The notes beneath the pieces are model-generated. The model was not told the origin of the DNA. It saw only the letters and a program-made list of their open reading frames with translations, and ran no database searches. This document shows positions 1 to 6,088 of a stretch of DNA of 6,217 bases, piece by piece (positions within the stretch are counted from its first letter, which is position 1; the number at the start of each line of letters is the position of its first letter). The position numbers were made by a program, and so were the translations under genes. Source of the stretch: an uncultured Dialister sp. (GTDB taxonomy: Bacteria > Bacillota > Negativicutes > Veillonellales > Dialisteraceae); the NCBI GenBank assembly GCA_900545785.1, contig URAA01000093.1:1-6217 (forward strand). Reading direction: 5' to 3'.

Positions 1-1093
1 GACCGAATTGCTCCTGCTCTTCCGGTTCGGATCCGGTCACTTCGATAGTCCATACCGGCTGTTTATAACTGTCTCCGTAGCTCCCGCTGACATCACTGCC
101 GATTCCGGCATCAAGAATTGCTTTTTTGAGTGGTGCTCCGTCCATATCGATCAATACATAATTCAACATTTGGAATGCTAAAGATTCTTTCGTTGTCATA
201 TGATCCGTCATTGCAGTAAATAATGCATGAATTGCTCTGTTTTTTAAAGTTTCTCCTTCAGCAATTCCATACAGTGACTCTGTTACGACTCTTTCCGAAA
301 AAGGCACTTGAGATGCTATGGATGAATCAATTGCCCGGCGCTCAAAAGCCTGTAAATATTCTTCATCAATATAGGAGAGCGTTTTTTCAATATCCATATT
401 CCCGTACAGATAAATATAGCTGTTCGAAGGATGATAAAAACGACGGTGAAATTCAAAAAACTCTCTGAATGACAAAGTGGGAATGACATCAGGATCTCCT
501 CCCGACTCTACCCCATAGGTATTGTCGGGGAAAAGTTTTTCCATTGCCGCATCTTCCAATATTGCTTCCGGAGAAGATAGCGCCCCTTTCATCTCGTTAT
601 AAACAACCCCGTTATAAGTCAATTCCCCGTTCGGATCATCCATCTCATAATGCCAGCCTTCCTGCATTAAAATTTGCGGATTTTTTAAGCAATCCGGATA
701 GAAAACAGCATCCAAATAGACATCCATCAAATTATGGAAATCCTTGTCATTTCTGCTTGCCACCGGATACATTGTTTTATCGGGCCAAGTCATGGCATTT
801 AAAAAAGTATTCAAAGAGCCCTTTGCTAATTCTACAAACGGTTCTTTCAGCGGAAATTTACGAGAACCGCATAAGGTAGAATGTTCCATGATATGAGGAA
901 TCCCTTTTGAATTATCCGGTGTTGTTCTGAAACAGATATAAAAAACTTTATTATCATCGCTCGAGTCTAAATACATCAACTTAGCTCCCGATTTGATATG
1001 CTCCATAAGATAAGCATCTGCATTTACTTCATCAATATGAGAGAATTCCTTTACACGAAAGCCAAGTACTGTTTCATTTATGTTCCATCTCAT
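1..1093 (-). CDS. M16C-family (insulinase/presequence-protease-like) zinc metallopeptidase, N-terminal part
   Basis: Open reading frame of 364 codons with no stop, starting at ATG 1093 and leaving the window at base 1, so the C-terminal part is missing. Residues 67-71 (HIMEH) form the inverted zinc motif HxxEH, preceded by KGIP and followed by STLCGS. Glu167 in NEMKGA fits the third zinc ligand. The stretch NTFLNAMTWPDKTMYP (95-110) is typical of the M16C branch (presequence protease, falcilysin), whose members are usually near 970-1000 residues, so roughly the first third is here. Such enzymes enclose unfolded peptides in a chamber and degrade them. I see no signal peptide, so a cytosolic peptide-clearing role is likely (inference). 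The start is supported by AAGGAGAGG seven bases upstream. A terminator separates it from lysC, implying its own transcription, though I see no clear promoter in the short gap. The physiological substrate is unknown. Confidence 0.93.
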   Translation of the reverse strand, partial: MRWNINETVLGFRVKEFSHIDEVNADAYLMEHIKSGAKLMYLDSSDDNKVFYICFRTTPDNSKGIPHIMEHSTLCGSRKFPLKEPFVELAKGSLNTFLNAMTWPDKTMYPVASRNDKDFHNLMDVYLDAVFYPDCLKNPQILMQEGWHYEMDDPNGELTYNGVVYNEMKGALSSPEAILEDAAMEKLFPDNTYGVESGGDPDVIPTLSFREFFEFHRRFYHPSNSYIYLYGNMDIEKTLSYIDEEYLQAFERRAIDSSIASQVPFSERVVTESLYGIAEGETLKNRAIHALFTAMTDHMTTKESLAFQMLNYVLIDMDGAPLKKAILDAGIGSDVSGSYGDSYKQPVWTIEVTGSEPEEQEQFG

Positions 1094-1100
1094 AACAATT

Positions 1101-1109
1101 CCTCTCCTT
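1101..1109 (-). promoter_or_regulatory. Ribosome binding site of the M16C peptidase
   Basis: On the minus strand AAGGAGAGG lies seven bases before ATG 1093. It fixes the start of the truncated peptidase gene. Confidence 0.8.
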
Positions 1110-1129
1110 ACTCAAATCTGTTCAACAGT

Positions 1130-1162
1130 AAAAAAGCCCAGGTACAATTAACCTGTGCTTTT
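1130..1162 (-). terminator. Rho-independent terminator after lysC
   Basis: On the minus strand AAAAGCACAGGT (1162-1151) pairs with ACCTGGGCTTTT (1143-1132) around a 7-base loop, with one G-A mismatch. A run of six T residues ends at 1130. It starts eight bases after the lysC stop codon and ends before the peptidase ribosome binding site, so it should end the lysC transcript and separate it from the peptidase gene. Confidence 0.82.
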
Positions 1163-1170
1163 AGAATTAA

Positions 1171-2406
1171 TTAATTGTTACCGCATGCTTCTTGAAAAAA
1201 TTCTTTATGAATAGCTTGTACCGCTTTTTCAACATTTTCTCTTTCGATCAGGCAGGAAACGCTGATTTCGGAAGTACTTACAATCAAAATATTGACCCCT
1301 GCACGGCCCAATGCGCCGAACATACGGGCCGCAACACCGGGAGTTCCGAGCATTCCCGCACCTACTATAGATATTTTTGCCATATCGTCGTCATAAATGA
1401 TTTTGCTGAGGAGCCCCTCTGCCTGCAATTTTCCCAAAGATCTCTTTGCATCAGCTAAATCCGCATTATCGATAGTAAATATAATATCGGTCATATTGTC
1501 ATTTGATGTTTGTACACTTTGAACAATCATGTCTACAACAATATGGTCATCGGCTAATGACTGGAAAACTTTATAAGCTACACCGGGAATATTTTTAACA
1601 TTCAATACAGAAATTCTGGCTGTATGTGTATCTTGAGCTACACCTTTTATAATATGATTATTTCCTTCCACAGTACATTCCTCTCGAATCACGGTTCCCT
1701 CATCATCGGCAAAAGCAGCTCTCACATGAATGGGGATATGATAATGTAATCCTAATTCCACGCTCCGCGGTTGCATGACACCGGCTCCCAGCCGTGCCAT
1801 TTCAAGCATTTCCACATTTGTAATTTCCCGCATCTTAACGGCATCGGGACAACAACGGGGATCGGCTGAATAAACACCGTCTACATCGGTAAATATTTCG
1901 CACATATCCGCTTTCATAGCTCCTGCAAGAGCAACCGCCGTCGCATCGCTGCCGCCTCTCCCCAATGTAGCAGTATCTCCATTGGGAAGAAGTCCTTGAA
2001 ATCCGGCAACGATTACGATATTTCCTTTATCCAATTCTTCGAAAACACGTTTTGGCCGCACCTCTTTTATAAAGGCTTTTCCATAAGCGCCTTCACAGTA
2101 TATACCCGCCTGTGCTCCGGTCAAAGATACCGCCGGTGCGCCGAGATGCTGAAAAGTCATCGCCATAAGTGAAATGGAAACCTGCTCTCCCGTCGTAAGA
2201 AGCATATCCATTTCTCTGCCGTGACTGACATCTGAAATTTTTCCGGCTAAAGACAATAAATTATCCGTACTGTCTCCCATGGCGGAAACAACAATCACCA
2301 CTTTATCTTCTGAAGTTTTCTCCCGAAGCACGCGACGGGCAATTTCTTCCATTTTTTCAGGTGTGGCAACAGAAGATCCGCCAAATTTTTTCACATAGAG
2401 TGCCAC
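1171..2406 (-). CDS. lysC: Aspartate kinase (aspartokinase), monofunctional
   Basis: Phosphorylates L-aspartate with ATP to give 4-phospho-L-aspartate, the first step towards diaminopimelate/lysine, threonine and methionine, in the cytosol. The 411-residue protein has the usual length for the single-function class. Visible motifs are KFGGSS (7-12), TTGEQVS (71-77), GRGGSDATA (149-157) in the kinase domain, and FTDVDGVYSADPR (172-184). Two C-terminal ACT repeats follow, about 264-335 and 343-405; in this family they bind the feedback amino acid. No homoserine dehydrogenase domain is fused. The start codon is GTG at 2406, supported by GAGGG seven bases upstream. A promoter sits about 30 bases further upstream and a terminator follows the stop. 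The leader is too short for a lysine riboswitch, so control is probably allosteric (inference). Which amino acid inhibits it cannot be told from the sequence. Confidence 0.97.
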   Translation of the reverse strand: MALYVKKFGGSSVATPEKMEEIARRVLREKTSEDKVVIVVSAMGDSTDNLLSLAGKISDVSHGREMDMLLTTGEQVSISLMAMTFQHLGAPAVSLTGAQAGIYCEGAYGKAFIKEVRPKRVFEELDKGNIVIVAGFQGLLPNGDTATLGRGGSDATAVALAGAMKADMCEIFTDVDGVYSADPRCCPDAVKMREITNVEMLEMARLGAGVMQPRSVELGLHYHIPIHVRAAFADDEGTVIREECTVEGNNHIIKGVAQDTHTARISVLNVKNIPGVAYKVFQSLADDHIVVDMIVQSVQTSNDNMTDIIFTIDNADLADAKRSLGKLQAEGLLSKIIYDDDMAKISIVGAGMLGTPGVAARMFGALGRAGVNILIVSTSEISVSCLIERENVEKAVQAIHKEFFQEACGNN

Positions 2407-2413
2407 TATGCAT

Positions 2414-2418
2414 CCCTC
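2414..2418 (-). promoter_or_regulatory. Ribosome binding site supporting the GTG start of lysC
   Basis: GAGGG on the minus strand lies seven bases before GTG 2406. A nearby ATG (2413-2411) is out of frame with lysC, so GTG is the only start with both correct frame and spacing. The next in-frame methionine is at residue 19, beyond the KFGGSS motif. Confidence 0.7.
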
Positions 2419-2442
2419 ATTTACAATTCATATTTATTTGAA

Positions 2443-2472
2443 ATGATATCATGTAACAGCCTGCGGTGTAAA
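2443..2472 (-). promoter_or_regulatory. Probable sigma-70/SigA-type promoter of lysC
   Basis: Minus strand: -35 TTTACA (2472-2467), an 18-base spacer, and -10 TATCAT (2448-2443) preceded by TG plus one base, an extended -10. Transcription would start near 2436, giving a leader of about 30 bases. The -35 box overlaps the right-hand edge of the palindrome at 2470-2488. Predicted from sequence only. Confidence 0.6.
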
Positions 2473-2488
2473 GGAATTATATTCCTTT
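2470..2488. repeat. Perfect palindrome between cobO and lysC
   Basis: AAAGGAAT and ATTCCTTT form a perfect 8-bp inverted repeat around a 3-base centre, seven bases after the cobO stop. On the minus strand it is followed only by ACACC, with no T-tract beyond the stem, and it is AT-rich, so it is a poor intrinsic terminator. It overlaps the lysC -35 box by three bases, which would suit a repressor operator. Function is not established. Confidence 0.55.
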
Positions 2489-2494
2489 GATCTG

Positions 2495-3046
2495 CTAAAA
2501 TTCAATTCCTTTTCTTGCACGGATTCCTTTTTGAAAAGCATGTTTCACCAATGTCATTTCCGTCACTGTATCAGCCGCTTCAATCAATGCATCCACAGCG
2601 TATCGTCCCGTTAATATCATATTTAAACGTTCCGGACGGGAATGAATCAAATCCAGCACTTTTTCTGCATCAATCATATTAAAATGTATTGCATAATTTA
2701 TTTCATCCAATACAATCAAATCCCAATGGTCGCTCATTACTTCTTTTACAACCATATTCCAAGCTTCTTCAGCCAATTCCTTTTTCTTACGATATTCTTC
2801 TTCATCTTCTTTTTTATTATGAAAAACAAAACCGTCTCCCATGGGGCGGATTTCAATATTTCCATTACATTTCCCCAATGTTTCGATCGCCTTCAATTCC
2901 CCGTATTTCCATGATCCTTTAATAAATTGAAGAATCAGAACTTTCTGTCCGTCCCCCCATGCACGAATAGCCGTACCAAGAGCTGCCGTTGTTTTTCCCT
3001 TACCGGTTCCGGTATTAATTAAGATTAAACCTTTTTTCTGTTCCAT
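2495..3046 (-). CDS. cobO: Corrinoid adenosyltransferase (CobO/BtuR/CobA type)
   Basis: Transfers the 5'-deoxyadenosyl group of ATP to the reduced cobalt of cob(I)yrinic acid a,c-diamide or other cob(I)alamins, making the Co-C bond of coenzyme B12 in the cytosol. The 183-residue protein is close to the usual length of the family. It shows a P-loop GTGKGKTT (13-20), FIKGSWKYGE (41-50), the acidic strand LIVLDEINYA (110-119), ILTGR (144-148) and the family-typical C-terminus KHAFQKGIRARKGIEF. Start ATG 3046 lies two bases after the cbiA stop, with only a weak AGG eight bases upstream, so translation is probably coupled to cbiA. It is the last gene of the cobalamin cluster. In this family the enzyme serves both de novo synthesis and salvage, so the gene alone does not prove de novo synthesis. 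Confidence 0.95.
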   Translation of the reverse strand: MEQKKGLILINTGTGKGKTTAALGTAIRAWGDGQKVLILQFIKGSWKYGELKAIETLGKCNGNIEIRPMGDGFVFHNKKEDEEEYRKKKELAEEAWNMVVKEVMSDHWDLIVLDEINYAIHFNMIDAEKVLDLIHSRPERLNMILTGRYAVDALIEAADTVTEMTLVKHAFQKGIRARKGIEF

Positions 3047-3048
3047 TA

Positions 3049-4422
3049 TTACCGCCTGCCGTTACGATATTCTTTACAACTTTCTATTAATTTATCGGCT
3101 GCTTTAGGATTTCCCGCAAAAGACAGATGCAGGTATGAAGCCAAAATATTTTGCCTGCTGTATCCCTCATCATGTCCCGCTTTTTGTCGGGTCCCTTTCA
3201 GGGAATATGCCCATGGGAAGTTCTCTTCTCCTTCCATAAGAGAAAAATGAAATTCATGCCCCTTCAATTCATCACCTTCATCTGCAATGACACTTCCGCG
3301 AAGTGCTTTGCCGGTGACATATCCCACACGCTGAAGTTTTCCCTGCATTTTGCATATGGCGGGAACAAGGCCGACCATATCGTAAGTTTCACCTTCAAAT
3401 CCTTGAATTTTATGACATAAATACATAAGGCCGCCGCATTCCGCATAAACAGGCATCCCCTCAGAAGCATTTTTTCGTATCGATTCTTTCATGAATTTAT
3501 TGTTTTCCAATTCATGGAGAAACATTTCCGGGAATCCGCCTCCAAAAATAATTCCGTCTGCATCGGGGACTTCGGTATCACGCAAAGGGCTGAATTCAAT
3601 AAGTTCCGCACCTCTTCTCTCCAATTCCGCCAAGCTTGTCGGATAATAAAAAGAAAAAGCTTCATCTTTTGCCACCGCAATCCGAACAATTTTCTCTTTT
3701 ACGACCGATTCGACTTGATTTATTGCTAATGGCTCAGCATTTTGTGCCAGTTTGAGCAAAGCATCCGTATCTGCCCATTTATCGGCGGCCTCTCTCATAT
3801 GGTCAATCAATGTTTCGGTTTCAATTTCCGTAACGGGAGTCAGCCCCAAGTGTCTTTCCGGTGTTTTCAGTTCATCATCTCTATGAAATGCCCCCAGTAC
3901 GGGCATATTGATTTTGGCCATGGCGTTACGTATCATTTGTTCATGTCTGTCTGAACCGAGACGGTTTAAAATAACACCTGCTATTTGTATATCTTTATCA
4001 TACTCTCTGAATCCGAGGGCCGTTGCTGCAATACTGTCACCTACCGCCTTGCAGTCAAGAACCAGCACTATGGGCGCCTTTAATTTCTTTGCAATATATG
4101 CCGTGCTGCTTACACCATTTTCTCCCCCGTCAAAAAGTCCCATAACTCCTTCAATAATAGATATATCCGCACTTTCGGAAAGAGATACAAAAGTAGAAAT
4201 TAAATGTTCCGGCGGTGTCATCCATGTATCTAAATTATAAGAAGGACTTCCGGATGCTTTCGTATGAAAACCGGGATCAATATAATCAGGCCCCACCTTA
4301 AAAGGCTGTACATTAAAACCCTTTTTATGAAAAGCCGCCAACAGTCCCGTCACTATAGTGGTTTTCCCTACTCCGCTGTTTGTCCCTGCAATTACAATCC
4401 TCGGTCTGTACTGTTCCGCCAT
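3049..4422 (-). CDS. cbiA: Cobyrinate a,c-diamide synthase (glutamine-hydrolysing)
   Basis: Amidates the a and c carboxylates of cobyrinate (or hydrogenobyrinate, if the route is aerobic) using ATP and glutamine. With ATG 4422 as start the protein has 457 residues, normal for CbiA/CobB. The N-terminal dethiobiotin-synthetase-like ATPase half has P-loop TNSGVGKTT (14-22), KVGPDYIDPGFH (42-53) and EGVMGLFDGG (91-100). The C-terminal class I glutamine amidotransferase half has FGGGFPE (293-299), the nucleophile Cys329 in YAECGGLMYL, and the probable catalytic His432 in SYLHLSF; both catalytic residues are present. An in-frame TTG at 4443 would add seven residues and overlap cobI. ATG 4422 is preferred because AGGGA lies eight bases upstream and the ATG is one base after the cobI stop. 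It is the middle gene of the cobI-cbiA-cobO unit. Confidence 0.96.
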   Translation of the reverse strand: MAEQYRPRIVIAGTNSGVGKTTIVTGLLAAFHKKGFNVQPFKVGPDYIDPGFHTKASGSPSYNLDTWMTPPEHLISTFVSLSESADISIIEGVMGLFDGGENGVSSTAYIAKKLKAPIVLVLDCKAVGDSIAATALGFREYDKDIQIAGVILNRLGSDRHEQMIRNAMAKINMPVLGAFHRDDELKTPERHLGLTPVTEIETETLIDHMREAADKWADTDALLKLAQNAEPLAINQVESVVKEKIVRIAVAKDEAFSFYYPTSLAELERRGAELIEFSPLRDTEVPDADGIIFGGGFPEMFLHELENNKFMKESIRKNASEGMPVYAECGGLMYLCHKIQGFEGETYDMVGLVPAICKMQGKLQRVGYVTGKALRGSVIADEGDELKGHEFHFSLMEGEENFPWAYSLKGTRQKAGHDEGYSRQNILASYLHLSFAGNPKAADKLIESCKEYRNGRR

Positions 4423-4423
4423 A

Positions 4424-5134
4424 TCATTTATCCCTTTTTGCAATAATCGTGCTCAAATAGTTGGGCTTATAGTCAGAGGGAAGACTATCTAGATCTCTTT
4501 CTATAATTTCATCAGGTAATCCTGCACGAGAAACCAAAACGGCTCTTTTTATCATATGATGTTTTCGCAACTCTTCTTGTATAAAAGCAAAATTTTTATA
4601 CACTTTCATAATAACCGCATTATCACAAGCGGAAATTGCTTTGTCAATTTTTTCAGGAGAAGCCGTAGCCGGAATAATCAATACATTTTCTTCCCATTCC
4701 GTAACGGGCAGCCCGATATGGGAAGCAATTCCCAAAAATGCAGGAATTCCCGGAATGGTTTCCACTTCATAGTCCGAATTTTCCAAGGCATGAAAAATAT
4801 ACATATATGTGCTGTAAAGCATCGGATCTCCAAGTGTCAGAAAAACTATATTTTTCCCTTCATCCAGTTTTTCTGATATGATTTTTCTATTTTCTACCCA
4901 TTGTTTTTCCACAATATCCATATCAGTAACCATTTGAAATACAAGAGGCAGCACTTCCGTACTTTTTGAAATATAAGGTGAAGCAATCTGATAGGCTACC
5001 GACCCCTCTTTCTTTTCCGTTTTCGGAGTGATAATCATATCCGCATTTTCTATAATTTTCACGGCTTTTACCGTAAGTAATTCAGAATCCCCCGGCCCCA
5101 CGCCGATTCCATATAATTTTCCCTTTGCAGCCAT
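4424..5134 (-). CDS. cbiL: Precorrin-2 / cobalt-factor II C20-methyltransferase
   Basis: Transfers a methyl group from S-adenosylmethionine to C20 of the corrin precursor: cobalt-factor II in the anaerobic route (CbiL) or precorrin-2 in the aerobic route (CobI). The 236-residue length matches the family (about 235-245). Tetrapyrrole-methylase motifs are visible in order: GIGVGPGD (9-16), LTLGDPMLYSTYMYI (99-113), ETIPGIPAFLGIASHIGLPV (125-144), VIMKVYKNF (174-182) and the C-terminal LSTIIAKR. The start ATG 5134 has a strong AAGGAGG site five bases upstream. It is the first gene of the cobalamin unit, with cbiA beginning one base after its stop. The symbol cbiL assumes the anaerobic pathway, which fits the inferred anaerobic host; the sequence alone does not separate CbiL from CobI. 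Confidence 0.93.
   Translation of the reverse strand: MAAKGKLYGIGVGPGDSELLTVKAVKIIENADMIITPKTEKKEGSVAYQIASPYISKSTEVLPLVFQMVTDMDIVEKQWVENRKIISEKLDEGKNIVFLTLGDPMLYSTYMYIFHALENSDYEVETIPGIPAFLGIASHIGLPVTEWEENVLIIPATASPEKIDKAISACDNAVIMKVYKNFAFIQEELRKHHMIKRAVLVSRAGLPDEIIERDLDSLPSDYKPNYLSTIIAKRDK
4431..4435 (-). promoter_or_regulatory. Ribosome binding site deciding the cbiA start
   Basis: AGGGA on the minus strand, inside the last codons of cobI, lies eight bases before ATG 4422. The upstream TTG at 4443 has no comparable site and overlaps cobI. This supports the shorter 457-residue CbiA. Confidence 0.7.
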
Positions 5135-5170
5135 AAGCTCCTCCTTAAAATACTTTTTAATATTTCTTTT

Positions 5171-5179
5171 ATTTTAACA
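5171..5179 (-). promoter_or_regulatory. Possible extended -10 promoter of the cobalamin unit
   Basis: Minus strand TGT followed by TAAAAT (-10 at 5176-5171) gives an extended -10 element about 36 bases before the cbiL start. The matching -35 position falls in the terminator's right flank and resembles the consensus poorly. The tract is very AT-rich, so chance matches are likely. If wrong, the unit is transcribed by read-through from tonB. Confidence 0.33.
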
Positions 5180-5188
5180 TTTTTACAC

Positions 5189-5234
5189 AAAAAAATCTGT
5201 GCATATAACCGTTCGTATACTTGCACAGATTTTT
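5189..5234 (-). terminator. Rho-independent terminator after tonB
   Basis: AAAAATCTGTGCA (minus strand, 5234-5222) pairs perfectly over 13 bp with TGCACAGATTTTT (5203-5191), followed by further T residues to 5189. The loop is 18 bases and can extend the helix slightly. It begins eight bases after the tonB stop. The stem is flanked by A and T runs on both sides, so it could also work on the plus strand, where I see no gene. It separates exbD-tonB from the cobalamin genes. Confidence 0.88.
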
Positions 5235-5241
5235 AATATTG

Positions 5242-6075
5242 TTATCTGAGAGATCTGAGTGAAAATGATACGGGTACTCTTGATTGAGCTTCCACAGCCA
5301 CTCCGTTTTGTTTTGCCGGCACAAATTGCCATCCGTAAACCGCATTAACCGCAGCATTATCCAAATCGGAATTTCCTGAAGATGATTCCACCCATGCACT
5401 GCTGACTCCGCCATCTACACCGATGATAAGTCCCACAACGGTGGTCCCTTCTATATTGGCAACTCTTGCCGATTCCGGATACGCCGGTATAGGACTGCTT
5501 AATATTTGTGGTCCTATCGTGGCCCCCGGCCCTATGCCGGAGCCCGTTCCCGTACCTATACCCGATCCATGACCACCTCCGCTGCCCGAACCGCTGCCGG
5601 GGCCCGTACCGGAGCCCGTTCCCGTACCTACCCCCGATCCATGACCACCTCCGCTGCCTGTACCGCTGCCGTATCCCCGATTACTGCTTCCATCTTGACC
5701 GGCAGTATTTCCTTCACCGACATTTGCCGATTGTGAAGATGTAACATCTTTATACTCTTGAGATGATGTATCAGAAATTTCATGAACATCATTCACCGCA
5801 TCCTCATCTACTTCTTCATCTGCAGGTGCAGGGAGAGTCTCTGTTGGTTTTGCCGTCGGCGGATTGATTTGCGGAACACCTTCTCCTGTTCCGTCAGGAC
5901 TTCCTCCCCCTCCGCCGCCTCCTCCGCCGGATACCAAATCAACTTCGATGGGACCCTTATTTACGACTACAGGCGGAAAAAGGAATGCTATGCCGCTTAT
6001 TAAAATAATTGCTGCAGCATGACAAACCAGCGATGTTCCAAAGGCGGTCATCCAACGGTACTTGAAAGTAACCAT
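5242..6075 (-). CDS. tonB: Energy transducer TonB with a Gly/Ser-rich linker
   Basis: Links the ExbB-ExbD proton channel in the inner membrane to outer-membrane receptors for siderophores, cobalamin and similar cargo. Architecture of the 277-residue protein: a short cytosolic N-terminus, one hydrophobic anchor (about 11-34) containing Ser15-x3-His19, which parallels the S16-x3-H20 motif of E. coli TonB; a run of nine Gly (50-58); an acidic, Ser/Thr/Pro-containing stretch (about 70-120); a Gly/Ser/Thr-rich segment (about 132-188) with a 24-residue tandem duplication; and a C-terminal TonB domain (about 192-274) with PIPAYPESAR, EGTTVVGLIIGVDGGV, LDNAAVNAVYGWQFVPA and PVSFSL. The classic Pro-Glu/Pro-Lys linker is largely replaced by glycine. 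Start ATG 6075 has AAAGGAGG five bases upstream, overlapping the exbD stop, so the two are one transcript. It ends at a strong terminator. Its outer-membrane partner is not in the window. Confidence 0.93.
   Translation of the reverse strand: MVTFKYRWMTAFGTSLVCHAAAIILISGIAFLFPPVVVNKGPIEVDLVSGGGGGGGGGSPDGTGEGVPQINPPTAKPTETLPAPADEEVDEDAVNDVHEISDTSSQEYKDVTSSQSANVGEGNTAGQDGSSNRGYGSGTGSGGGHGSGVGTGTGSGTGPGSGSGSGGGHGSGIGTGTGSGIGPGATIGPQILSSPIPAYPESARVANIEGTTVVGLIIGVDGGVSSAWVESSSGNSDLDNAAVNAVYGWQFVPAKQNGVAVEAQSRVPVSFSLRSLR
5512..5655 (-). repeat. 72-bp tandem duplication inside tonB
   Basis: Two adjacent 72-bp units (5584-5655 and 5512-5583) encode TonB residues 141-164 and 165-188. Both begin SGGGHGSG(V/I)GTGTGSG(T/I)GPG. 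By eye a 58-base core (5613-5670 against 5541-5598) differs at four positions. The unit is in frame (24 codons), so copy-number changes would lengthen or shorten the periplasmic linker without breaking the gene. The tract is more GC-rich than the surrounding DNA because of its glycine codons. Confidence 0.85.
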
Positions 6076-6080
6076 AATGC

Positions 6081-6088
6081 CCTCCTTT
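6081..6088 (-). promoter_or_regulatory. Ribosome binding site of tonB overlapping the exbD stop
   Basis: AAAGGAGG on the minus strand lies five bases before ATG 6075, and its first two A residues are the end of the exbD TAA stop. This ties the translation of the two genes closely together. Confidence 0.75.

Noticed and set aside
223..468. An 81-codon plus-strand open frame
   Set aside because: Antisense to the M16C peptidase frame, with low-complexity composition and no recognisable domain.
544..879. A 111-codon plus-strand open frame
   Set aside because: It lies wholly antisense to the M16C peptidase, whose zinc motif and continuous frame identify the coding strand.
1118..1128. Short palindrome CTGTTCAACAG before the peptidase
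   Set aside because: Only five base pairs around one centre base; this is expected by chance and nothing links it to a function.
1094..1150. Promoter for the M16C peptidase
   Set aside because: The gap after the terminator is too short for a clear -35/-10 pair. Weak TACTGT-like matches overlap the T-tract and are not convincing.
1171..1776. Internal start for a separate small (beta) aspartokinase subunit
   Set aside because: Some aspartokinases make a beta subunit from an in-frame internal start. The nearest candidate, Met211, has only a weak GGGAG-like site and sits earlier than the known beta starts, so I do not claim it.
2407..2494. Lysine riboswitch before lysC
   Set aside because: The predicted leader is about 30 bases, far shorter than the lysine aptamer, and the whole gap is only 88 bases.
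5135..5241. Cobalamin riboswitch before cbiL
   Set aside because: Only 107 bases are available and the terminator occupies about 46. The remaining AT-rich tract cannot hold the roughly 200-base aptamer, and I see no B12-box-like sequence.
5169..5414. An 81-codon minus-strand open frame overlapping the end of tonB
   Set aside because: It overlaps the conserved TonB C-terminal domain in another frame and runs through the terminator hairpin.
5512..5655. CRISPR-like repeat array
   Set aside because: The two 72-bp units are directly adjacent with no spacers, and they are in frame inside tonB.
5506..5744. Two overlapping plus-strand open frames with Arg/Pro- and Tyr-rich repeats
   Set aside because: They are the antisense reading of the Gly-rich repeat of tonB. 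The repetition comes from the tonB codons, and I see no ribosome binding site or family resemblance.
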